DNA of 64,000 bases from UBA6398 sp963660485 (GTDB taxonomy: Bacteria; Bacteroidota; Bacteroidia; Bacteroidales; Bacteroidaceae), in assembly GCA_963660485.1 (NCBI GenBank), contig CAVKYH010000004.1, forward strand, positions 1 to 64,000, read 5' to 3'. Made by a program: the position numbers and the translations under genes. The notes below the pieces were generated by a model, which was given only the letters and a program-made list of their open reading frames with translations, searched no databases and had not been told where the DNA came from. Below, piece by piece: positions 25,379 through 32,337 of the stretch. How positions within the stretch are numbered: position 1 is the stretch's first letter; every line of letters starts with the position of its first letter.

Positions 25379-25410
25379 CGAGCCACATTCCGCAACAGGA
25401 ATGTGGCTCG
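25379..25410 (-). terminator. intrinsic terminator for trmD
   Basis: Perfect 13-bp arms (25379-25391 and 25398-25410) with a 6-nt loop. The run of T lies on the minus-strand side, so it serves trmD; it may also stop plus-strand reading. Confidence 0.85.
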
Positions 25411-25432
25411 AACGTTATACGGCCTGCAAAAT

Positions 25433-26110
25433 CTATTTCTTGAGCAAATCGGGACGCAGACGCTTGGTGCGCTCCATAGATTGCGCCAGTTCCCATTCTT
25501 TAATCTTTGCATCGTGCCCGCTAAGCAATACTTCCGGCACTTTCCAGCCCTTGTAGTCGGCCGGACGCGTGTAAACCGGCGCGGCAAGCAAGTTGTCCTG
25601 AAAAGAGTCTGACAACGCGCTCTGTTCGTCGCTCAAAACTCCCGGCACAAGCCTCGTTATCGCATCGGCCATGGCTGCCGCAGCAATTTCGCCGCCCGTA
25701 AGCACAAAATCACCCATGCTCACCTCTTTTGTAACCAAGTGCTCGCGCACACGATAGTCCACTCCTTTGTAATGGCCGCACAAAATTATGATGTTATGCA
25801 GCATCGACAAATCGTTGGCCATTCTCTGGTCGAATTGCTCGCCGTCGGGAGTTGTGAAAATTACTTCGTCGTAATCTCTCTCGCTTTTCAGTTTTGCGAT
25901 ACAGGCATCAATCGGCTGGCATTGCATTACCATTCCCGCGAAGCCCCCGAAGGGATAATCGTCAACGCGTCTGTGCTTGTCGGTAGTGTAGTCGCGCAAA
26001 TTGTGAACGTATATCTCCACGAGTCCTTTCTTTTGTGCGCGTCCGAGGATTGACATATTCATGAATCCCTCAAGCATTTCGGGCAAAACGGTTATTATAT
26101 CTATTCTCAT
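25433..26110 (-). CDS. trmD: tRNA (guanine(37)-N(1))-methyltransferase
   Basis: A 225-residue SPOUT methyltransferase. It starts MRIDIITVLPEMLEGF and has the catalytic VDDYPFGG block with conserved Asp. The trefoil-knot SAM site is seen in ILCGHYKGVDYRVREHLVTKEVSMGDFVLTGGE. The C-terminal VPEVLLSGHDAKIKEW is diagnostic. It makes m1G37, which prevents +1 frameshifting. It stands alone with its own -7 box, with no rpsP, rimM or rplS neighbours. Confidence 0.97.
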   Translation of the reverse strand: MRIDIITVLPEMLEGFMNMSILGRAQKKGLVEIYVHNLRDYTTDKHRRVDDYPFGGFAGMVMQCQPIDACIAKLKSERDYDEVIFTTPDGEQFDQRMANDLSMLHNIIILCGHYKGVDYRVREHLVTKEVSMGDFVLTGGEIAAAAMADAITRLVPGVLSDEQSALSDSFQDNLLAAPVYTRPADYKGWKVPEVLLSGHDAKIKEWELAQSMERTKRLRPDLLKK

Positions 26111-26134
26111 AAGGGGTGTTGTTTATCGCAGGTG

Positions 26135-26142
26135 CAAAGTTA
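26135..26142 (-). promoter_or_regulatory. -7 box for trmD
   Basis: TAACTTTG followed by CACC on the minus strand, 24 nt upstream of the trmD ATG. Confidence 0.65.
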
Positions 26143-26176
26143 TTGAAAATATCTCAGGCTTTGATTGCTTTCGGCC

Positions 26177-27721
26177 TTATTTGAATTGCACGTTCTCCAC
26201 GTTTTTTCCGAGCATAAAGCATTTGTCGGCGAGCGAACCTATTTTCGTTCCTTCGATATTCACGTTATCGAAAGTTACATTGCTTACGCTTTTTGCGGGA
26301 GTGCCTTCTTTTTGCCAGCCATACAAGTGAATTTGGTTTGCAATGGAGCTGCGGCTGTTTTTGAAGCAGTTGATGTTGCGGTAAACAATGTTGCTGATTT
26401 CTCCGGGCGTTGTCTGGTCGCCGGGAAGCGCTCCAAACCAAAACGAAGGCTGGAAACCGGCTGCGATAAGGCGTTCGCAATGATACACGTCAATGTTCTC
26501 GTAGGAAATGTTGCGGAAATATGTGCCGTGAATGCAGCAAATTGTCATGGCAGCGCGTTCGTCGAGCATTTCGTGGTAGTCGGGGTCGTCGTAACTGAAC
26601 AAAATGCTGCTGTTCATGAATCTAATGTTTTCGTAAAGCTGGCAATGATTTTCTGCGCCTATTCCCATTGCGCAGTTGCAGTCATTCCAGAGTTGCATTC
26701 CGCAGAAAGTTATGTTTCTTGTGGGAGGACATTCTGACGGTTTGCGGCTGTCGAGTCCTTTTATTGCGATGGCGTCGTCGTTTGCCCGGATAAAGGTGTT
26801 GAGAAATGCGCACTGCTGGCTATTCACAACGTCGAGCCCGTCGGTTGAGGCGTATCTTGTTGAGAGTATCTTGACTCCCTTGAATTCTACATTCTTGCAA
26901 TGGTTGATTACAACCTGCCAAACTCCCGGCCTATGGCAATGAAACAAAACTCCCTCCACGTCGGCGCCGTTGCAGTTGTTTGCCTCGAAAATCACGCGTG
27001 CGTTCCGTGTGTCGTTATACACCATGCCGCGTCCGTGTACCTTTGTGCCTTTTTCTGTGCCCCACAGTCCGATGCGTCCATAGAGCACTGCGCCTCCGGC
27101 AAGGTATACTTTCCACCCGTTGTCGAGCACGAGTATATCTTTGTTGAGTATTTTTTCCATATCATAGTATCCCGGGCCGAAGTAATACACTTTTTCTTTT
27201 TCGTATTTGTGGTAGCCGTTGCGATTAGGCACCTTGGGCGCGTTGCGGTCTACGCTGTTGCAGAAAAGATGCAGCGCGTCTTTCTTGTATTCTCCGTTCA
27301 CAACCACCGTGATGTTCTGGTCGGCGCGATTGGTCTTTATTTCAATTGTCTTTGCTCCCGTTTTTTTCACCGACAGAAGGTCGAGTTTTTTTATTGGCAG
27401 CACTTCATACGTTTTTATGGGCTTGGCGTATGAAATCTTTATGGTAATTTCTTTACCGTTGTTGAATTCAAAACTTCCGAATTGCACCAGTCCGCCCCAA
27501 TGACTGCGGTCGTTGTAAAGTCCCACCTTCTTTCCGTTCACCGTAACCTTGAAAGTGTTTTCCCCTTCCATGGGAAATTCGGCGGCAGTTGCGTGGGTGA
27601 TAAGCGAACTGTCGGGCGCGGTGTAGTTTTCTCCGTTTGAATAGTCGGCATGTGCCGCGAGGCATTGCATCAATGGGCATGCCAATAGAAATAGAAGCGA
27701 TAGGGCTTTCTTGAAATTCAT
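26177..27721 (-). CDS. secreted right-handed beta-helix glycoside hydrolase (GH28/GH49-like)
   Basis: A 514-residue exported protein with a signal peptide of about 22 residues. Residues 25-190 form a beta-sandwich domain. From about residue 195 on, short repeated strands suggest a parallel beta-helix (VEGVLFHCHRPGVWQVVINHCKNVEFKGVKIL). The segments STDGLDVVNSQQC and ANDDAIAIKG match the acidic active-site blocks of GH28-type polygalacturonases and GH49-type dextranases. The N-terminal sandwich before the helix is more like GH49. The substrate is not certain; a pectic or alpha-glucan polymer is plausible. It has its own -7 box at 27765-27772. Confidence 0.78.
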   Translation of the reverse strand: MNFKKALSLLFLLACPLMQCLAAHADYSNGENYTAPDSSLITHATAAEFPMEGENTFKVTVNGKKVGLYNDRSHWGGLVQFGSFEFNNGKEITIKISYAKPIKTYEVLPIKKLDLLSVKKTGAKTIEIKTNRADQNITVVVNGEYKKDALHLFCNSVDRNAPKVPNRNGYHKYEKEKVYYFGPGYYDMEKILNKDILVLDNGWKVYLAGGAVLYGRIGLWGTEKGTKVHGRGMVYNDTRNARVIFEANNCNGADVEGVLFHCHRPGVWQVVINHCKNVEFKGVKILSTRYASTDGLDVVNSQQCAFLNTFIRANDDAIAIKGLDSRKPSECPPTRNITFCGMQLWNDCNCAMGIGAENHCQLYENIRFMNSSILFSYDDPDYHEMLDERAAMTICCIHGTYFRNISYENIDVYHCERLIAAGFQPSFWFGALPGDQTTPGEISNIVYRNINCFKNSRSSIANQIHLYGWQKEGTPAKSVSNVTFDNVNIEGTKIGSLADKCFMLGKNVENVQFK

Positions 27722-27764
27722 GATGTAAAAGTCTTAAATAGTAAATAGCAGGAATTTCCTTGTG

Positions 27765-27772
27765 CAAATATA
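27765..27772 (-). promoter_or_regulatory. -7 box for the beta-helix glycosidase
   Basis: TATATTTG followed by CACAAGG on the minus strand, 43 nt upstream of the ATG. Confidence 0.65.
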
Positions 27773-27839
27773 ACTCTTATCTGTTTAACGGCGCGCAAAC
27801 AGGGCTGAAAACTAAGAGGAAAAGGATATGCTTTAAGGT

Positions 27840-28083
27840 ATGGCCGATGCCGTAAAAACGACAAGGCTTATTGTTAAAAAAGATGTCAGACGTTATTCAA
27901 ACAATGTCAGACATTATTAAATAATATCAGACATTGTTTTTGCGATTTCGGACACCTGAAAATACGAGGTCTGACAGCGTTTTTACGAGATGCGTCGGAA
28001 TTTAAATTAGATGCCTTGGAATTTAAATTTGGTGGCCCGGAGTTTTTCACGAGATGCCTTGGAATTTTTGCGGTATCGCGTGG
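27840..28083. repeat. 21-nt ladder repeat, locus 8 (longest copy)
   Basis: At least eleven words: ATGGCCGATGC, ACAAGGCTTAT, ATGTCAGACGT, ATGTCAGACAT, ATATCAGACAT, ATTTCGGACAC, AGGTCTGACAG, AGATGCGTCGG, AGATGCCTTGG, TGGTGGCCCGG and AGATGCCTTGG. Most spacers are 10 nt; one is 9 nt and a few are 11 nt. It parallels locus 4 word for word over much of its length. It fills most of the 386-nt gap between the beta-helix glycosidase promoter and the BASS transporter 3' end (both minus strand); nothing else is visible there. Confidence 0.93.
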
Positions 28084-28107
28084 TATTTTGAAATATTGCG
28101 TAACGGT

Positions 28108-29100
28108 TTAATCCACAGCCTTTTTCTTGTTTTCTTTGTCCTTTTTCCAAAGTTCCCAAGAGTTTATCATGTTTTGCCAAAGCACATAGCTTCCCGGAGC
28201 CACGGCAGCAATGGGGCTTAGATACGTGAGAGCCATCCATATGGTGAACATCGTGTTTTTCTGTCCCAAAGCCTGTCCGGCGCTTATGCGGTCGGTTTCG
28301 CACGTGGTGCCGCCTATTATCCAGCCCGATACGAATTTGAGCAAACATATCAGCAGCGCGCCTATCACCAGAGCCACAACAACGTGCGGACGGTTGAGAC
28401 TCGCAAAAACCACACGCATTGTCATTCCCGTAACCATGGTCAGCGAACAGCCCCAAATGTAGAACGCAATGTCCTTGAGCGCGGCAAAGCGGCTGTGAAG
28501 CCGGGGCATGGTGTATTTCACGAACATGGCGAGAAGGAAAGGCAATATCAAAAGTTGCGAAACCTTTATCAGCACCATTGTGAACGCGCCGATAATGTGC
28601 ATGTCGGCCACGGGGTGAATCACAGGGCAGATGAAAGTGATGAGAAAGGCCGAGAGAATATTGCTCTCAAGCGTGTAGCTCGTGAGAGAGGCTGCGCTTC
28701 CGCCAAGCTTGCCCGTAACCACGGCGGCAGCCGATGCCGTGGGGCTGATAAGGCATGCCAGCACTCCTTCGGCCACAAGTTCGGCAGCCGAAGAGGGACG
28801 CAATATTTTTATTATCACCACCGCACACAACACCGAGAGCGCTGTCTGCAAAATCAATGTGGCGGCGTGCCAACGGCGAGGCTTCATCTCCTTGAAATCT
28901 ATCTTGCAAAACGTGAAAAACAGCATCAGGAAAATCGCCGTGGGCATCAAATACGACGCAGCTTCGAGAAAAAACGGTTTAGTGGGCGCAAGAGCCGGAA
29001 TCTTGGAGAACAACAGGTAAATGGCAGTGCCCGTACACATCGCCGTGGGCAATAACCAGATTTTCAGAAAGGATATAATGCAGTCAAAAGCCTTCTTCAT
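28108..29100 (-). CDS. BASS-type (bile acid:sodium symporter fold) transporter
   Basis: A 330-residue membrane protein with eight to ten hydrophobic segments. It resembles the bile acid/Na+ symporter (BASS) superfamily: LISPTASAAAVVTGKLGGS, TLESNILSAFLITF and a second half with GQALGQKNTMFTIWMALTYLSPIAAVAPGSYVLWQN. The GQ-NT-L motif is typical of BASS and arsenite/pantothenate-type carriers. The solute is unknown. The C-terminus is short and Lys-rich. It is a single gene, divergent from the TonB-dependent receptor, and the two -7 boxes face away from each other. Confidence 0.82.
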   Translation of the reverse strand: MKKAFDCIISFLKIWLLPTAMCTGTAIYLLFSKIPALAPTKPFFLEAASYLMPTAIFLMLFFTFCKIDFKEMKPRRWHAATLILQTALSVLCAVVIIKILRPSSAAELVAEGVLACLISPTASAAAVVTGKLGGSAASLTSYTLESNILSAFLITFICPVIHPVADMHIIGAFTMVLIKVSQLLILPFLLAMFVKYTMPRLHSRFAALKDIAFYIWGCSLTMVTGMTMRVVFASLNRPHVVVALVIGALLICLLKFVSGWIIGGTTCETDRISAGQALGQKNTMFTIWMALTYLSPIAAVAPGSYVLWQNMINSWELWKKDKENKKKAVD

Positions 29101-29122
29101 CTCAATAAATTAAAGACAAATG

Positions 29123-29130
29123 CAAAATTA
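29123..29130 (-). promoter_or_regulatory. -7 box for the BASS transporter
   Basis: TAATTTTG followed by CATTTG on the minus strand, 22 nt upstream of the ATG. It is divergent from the receptor box at 29153-29160. Confidence 0.65.
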
Positions 29131-29152
29131 GGTGCTTTCTGTTATAAAATGT

Positions 29153-29160
29153 TACCTTTG
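29153..29160 (+). promoter_or_regulatory. -7 box for the TonB-dependent receptor
   Basis: TACCTTTG followed by CAGCC. The upstream in-frame ATG at 29149 overlaps this box, which supports the ATG at 29245 and an 80-nt leader. I looked for a cobalamin riboswitch in that leader and saw none; it is too short. Confidence 0.65.
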
Positions 29161-29244
29161 CAGCCGTATTTTCAGCATTTCATTCCGAATTTCGGACCAA
29201 ATGCAACACATCGTGCTCAATCGACGTATTTATACAATACAATT

Positions 29245-31296
29245 ATGTTTAAACAAAAACTGAAACAGGCACAGCCCGGAACGTTCAAACGTTTCTCGCG
29301 CAAGCACTACGCCCTGCTCCTATGCTTCCACCGCGAAGTGAAAATAGGAGTGCTCAGCGTGGCAACCCTTAGCGCAACCCAGGCAGCCCTTGCAATTTGT
29401 CCGCAAGCCCACACGGCAGGCGACACAATAGCAGAGCAAAATCTTGGGGAGGCTATAGTAACGGCGAGCCGTGCCAAAATTGCAGCCGACAAGGCAGCAC
29501 GTGTTGTAAGCGTCATAACCCGCAGCGATATAGATCGGGCGGGCGCGACGTCTGTCAACGATCTTTTAAAACTAACCGTGGGCGCGGACGTCCGACAGCG
29601 CGGCGGTTTTGGAGTACAGTCGGACATAAGCATAAACGGAGGCACATTCGACCAAATCACTATACTCTTGAACGGAGTATCTGTGAACAATCCGCAAACA
29701 GGTCATTTGGCAGCTGATTTTCCCGTGTCGCCCGACGAAATCGAAAGGATAGAAATCCTCGAAGGTGCGGCGGGAAGACTGATGGGAAGCCAGGCTTTTA
29801 GCGGGGCAATCAACATCGTTACGCGCAGGGTCGACAAAAATTCGCTGCATGCAAACATCAGCACCGGTTCGTTTGGCAGCGTGGGCGCGGGAGCAAACGT
29901 AGGCGTGAAGACAGCCGACTTCACCCATTTTGTAAGCGGTAATTTCACGCGCAGCGACGGCGGAACAGAAAACAGTGCCTTTAATCTCGGAAATGCATTC
30001 TACAACGGCACGTTCCGCTCCGACAACGTTACGGCTACATGGCAAACCGGAATCGTGGCAAAGGAATATGGCGCAAACACATTCTACAGTGCGGCATATC
30101 CAAGGCAGTGGGAATCGAACACACGCATCTTTGCATCGGCAAAAGCCGAGACACAGGGAAAGATACACGTTTCCCCGCAAATTTCATGGATTCGCTCCAC
30201 AGATCACTTTGAGCTAATCCGCCGTTCGCCGCGCGGAGAAAATTTCCACCGCAACGATGTTTTTTCGTTCTCGGTTAACGCGTGGACTAAATGGCTTCTC
30301 GGCCGCACGGCAATAGGTGCAGAATTGAGGAGCGACAACATTATTTCTTCAAACCTCGGCAGGCCGCTCGATTCAACGCGCTACGTGGCGGTGAGCGGGC
30401 ACAAGGGAAATTTCTACACGCACGACGATCATCGCACAGACATTAATTATTTTGTGGAGCACAATGTAGTAGCGGGGATATTCACTTTCTCGGCGGGCTT
30501 GTTGGTTAACCGCAACACGGCAGTTGACGAAAAATTCCGCTTATACCCTGGCGTTGACGTGAGTTGCCGTCCCGGCAACGGGCTGCGCCTTTTTGCTTCG
30601 TGGAACAAGGCTATGCGTTTGCCCACGTTCACAGATCTTTACTACAAGAGCCCTACCCAGGAGGGCAACGTGGGTTTGCAGCCCGAACGGGTGAGCGCTG
30701 TGAAAATCGGGGCGGAATGGCGAAACAATTGGGCGGAATTTCTTTTGCAGGGGTACTATAACCATGGTTCCAACATGATAGATTGGGTGATGTATTCGGC
30801 AGATGATATATATCATTCCGCAAATTTCAAACTCGACAACTATGGTTTTTCGGTCAACACCGCAGTAGATTTCCCCAAGCTGCTGAATGAGAAATTCCCC
30901 GTCAAACGTCTCACGCTTGCCTATGCTTACATTTGGCAGGACAAGAAAGACGGCGCGGGCGTTTACCGCTCAAATTACGCCATGGAGTATCTTCGCCACA
31001 AATTTGTGGCTACTCTCGACCACAACATCTGGTCTCGTCTGTCGGCTTCCTGGTCTTTGCGCTGGCAGAAGCGCGAGGGTACGTATATCAAGTATTCAGG
31101 CGGGCAGAACACGGGAGTGCTGAAAGAATATCCCTCGTATGCTTTGCTCAACCTCAAACTTAGTTGGAAAGCGCCGCATTATGAGATTTACGCCACGGCT
31201 GACAATCTCACCGCGCGCAAATATTACGACCTCGGAAATGTGCCGCAGCCACGTTGTTGGGCTATGGCGGGAGTGAAACTCGACTTGGATTTGTAA
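29245..31296 (+). CDS. TonB-dependent receptor, BtuB-like
   Basis: A 683-residue outer-membrane receptor. The N-terminus (MFKQKLKQ, FKRFSRKHYALLLCFHREVKIGVLSVATL) is a form I associate with Bacteroidales BtuB-type receptors. The plug domain follows: EAIVTASR, SVNDLLKLTVGADVRQRGGFGVQSDISINGGTFDQITILLNGV and EILEGAAGRLMGSQAFSGAINIVTR. The rest is beta barrel, ending in GVKLDLDL with a C-terminal hydrophobic pattern for BAM recognition. The frame is open from 29149, but that ATG overlaps the -7 box. The cognate ABC ATPase follows after ladder locus 9. Cobalamin is the likeliest ligand, not proven. Confidence 0.9.
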   Translation: MFKQKLKQAQPGTFKRFSRKHYALLLCFHREVKIGVLSVATLSATQAALAICPQAHTAGDTIAEQNLGEAIVTASRAKIAADKAARVVSVITRSDIDRAGATSVNDLLKLTVGADVRQRGGFGVQSDISINGGTFDQITILLNGVSVNNPQTGHLAADFPVSPDEIERIEILEGAAGRLMGSQAFSGAINIVTRRVDKNSLHANISTGSFGSVGAGANVGVKTADFTHFVSGNFTRSDGGTENSAFNLGNAFYNGTFRSDNVTATWQTGIVAKEYGANTFYSAAYPRQWESNTRIFASAKAETQGKIHVSPQISWIRSTDHFELIRRSPRGENFHRNDVFSFSVNAWTKWLLGRTAIGAELRSDNIISSNLGRPLDSTRYVAVSGHKGNFYTHDDHRTDINYFVEHNVVAGIFTFSAGLLVNRNTAVDEKFRLYPGVDVSCRPGNGLRLFASWNKAMRLPTFTDLYYKSPTQEGNVGLQPERVSAVKIGAEWRNNWAEFLLQGYYNHGSNMIDWVMYSADDIYHSANFKLDNYGFSVNTAVDFPKLLNEKFPVKRLTLAYAYIWQDKKDGAGVYRSNYAMEYLRHKFVATLDHNIWSRLSASWSLRWQKREGTYIKYSGGQNTGVLKEYPSYALLNLKLSWKAPHYEIYATADNLTARKYYDLGNVPQPRCWAMAGVKLDLDL

Positions 31297-31298
31297 AT

Positions 31299-31403
31299 AC
31301 ATCGCATCTCGTAAAAATTCCAAGGCATCTAATTTAAATTAGATGCCTTGGAATTTAAATTTGGTGGCCCGGAATTTTTCCGACATCAGACATCGTTTTT
31401 GTC
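31299..31403. repeat. 21-nt ladder repeat, locus 9 (contains a 42-bp perfect palindrome)
   Basis: Words ACATCGCATCT, CCAAGGCATCT, AGATGCCTTGG, TGGTGGCCCGG and ACATCAGACAT, with spacers CGTAAAAATT, AATTTAAATT (twice), AATTTTTCCG and CGTTTTTGTC. Positions 31315-31356 are a perfect palindrome. The first word begins 2 nt after the receptor stop codon. The element lies between two co-directional, probably functionally linked genes. Confidence 0.94.
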
Positions 31404-31526
31404 TTGACGGATTGTGTTGAAACAAAAGCAGTTATATGTTTTCTAAAATCTGGGTGCAAGAAAGACGAAAAGCCTTGCCTTGCGGCAGATATGAAGTGGC
31501 GGGCAGAAAATGTTTGCCAAACTTCG

Positions 31527-31534
31527 TATCTTTG
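31527..31534 (+). promoter_or_regulatory. -7 box for the ABC ATPase
   Basis: TATCTTTG followed by CACAA and then ATG at 31540. The expected start of transcription falls on or next to the ATG, so a leaderless mRNA is likely. The box lies inside the longer reading frame from 31510 and argues against that start. Confidence 0.7.
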
Positions 31535-31539
31535 CACAA

Positions 31540-32337
31540 ATGAATGAAAGCACCATAAGGCTCGAAAACATTTCAACTGCTTACCGGCGAAACAACAGCG
31601 CGAGAGTTACCGAAAAATTCTCTGCTATTTTGTCGGCGGGCGATTTCGTGTGCATTCTGGGCGTCAATGGAGCCGGGAAATCCACTCTGCTGCGCACTAT
31701 GGCAGGGTTTCAGTCCCCCGCCACGGGACATGTTTTCCTTAACGACAAAGACATTTCGCTCTATTCACGCCGCGAAATCGCACAATATATAGGAGTGGTG
31801 CTCACGGAACGCCAGGCGTTCAACTCACAAATGACAGTGGAGGAACTTGTGGCGCTCGGCAGAATTCCGTATACCAATTTCATGGGAACACTGTCGCGCA
31901 AAGACCGGGAAACAGTGGACTGCGCGATGCAGAAAACCGGTATGGCGGAAATGAGAAACCGAAAAATTTCAACACTCTCCGACGGCGAACGGCAGAAAGC
32001 CATGATAGCCAAATGTATAGCCCAGCAAACTCCCGTGATACTGCTTGACGAACCTACGGCATTCCTTGATTTTCCGAGCAAGACCGAGACGTTCCGCCTG
32101 CTGCGCCGTCTTGCAAAAACCGAAAGCAAGACCGTGGTGGTGGCAACCCACGATTTGGGCACGGCATTCCATACAGCCGACATTCTATGGGTTCTGCATC
32201 AAGGCATGAAGCCCGTGTGCGGCACACCGGAGCATCTCGCGAAAAACGGAATGCTCGATGTTTTTTTCAAAACAGAAGACGTGGAGTTTCATCGCGACAC
32301 ATTGACATACACAATCCTTCCCGAAAAAACAATATGA
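31540..32337 (+). CDS. ABC transporter ATP-binding protein, BtuD/FecE-like
   Basis: A 265-residue ATPase of the cobalamin/Fe3+-siderophore importer class. Walker A is GVNGAGKST, the Q-loop region is GVVLTERQAF, the signature is LSDGERQKAMIAKCIAQ, Walker B is VILLDEPTAFLDF, and the H-loop is VVATHDL. The start at 31540 is preferred over 31510 because the -7 box would otherwise lie inside the coding region. Its stop overlaps the topB start (ATGA). It probably energises the BtuF/BtuC-like pair 26 kb away, since no other partner is present here. Confidence 0.9.
   Translation: MNESTIRLENISTAYRRNNSARVTEKFSAILSAGDFVCILGVNGAGKSTLLRTMAGFQSPATGHVFLNDKDISLYSRREIAQYIGVVLTERQAFNSQMTVEELVALGRIPYTNFMGTLSRKDRETVDCAMQKTGMAEMRNRKISTLSDGERQKAMIAKCIAQQTPVILLDEPTAFLDFPSKTETFRLLRRLAKTESKTVVVATHDLGTAFHTADILWVLHQGMKPVCGTPEHLAKNGMLDVFFKTEDVEFHRDTLTYTILPEKTI

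Noticed and set aside
29149..29244. N-terminal extension of the TonB-dependent receptor, or a cobalamin riboswitch in its leader
   Set aside because: The upstream ATG overlaps the -7 box, and the remaining 80-nt leader is too short for a cobalamin riboswitch and lacks a visible B12-box motif.
32187..32333. N-terminal extension of topoisomerase III
   Set aside because: It overlaps the ABC ATPase gene in another frame; the TOPRIM domain begins exactly at the ATG at 32334.
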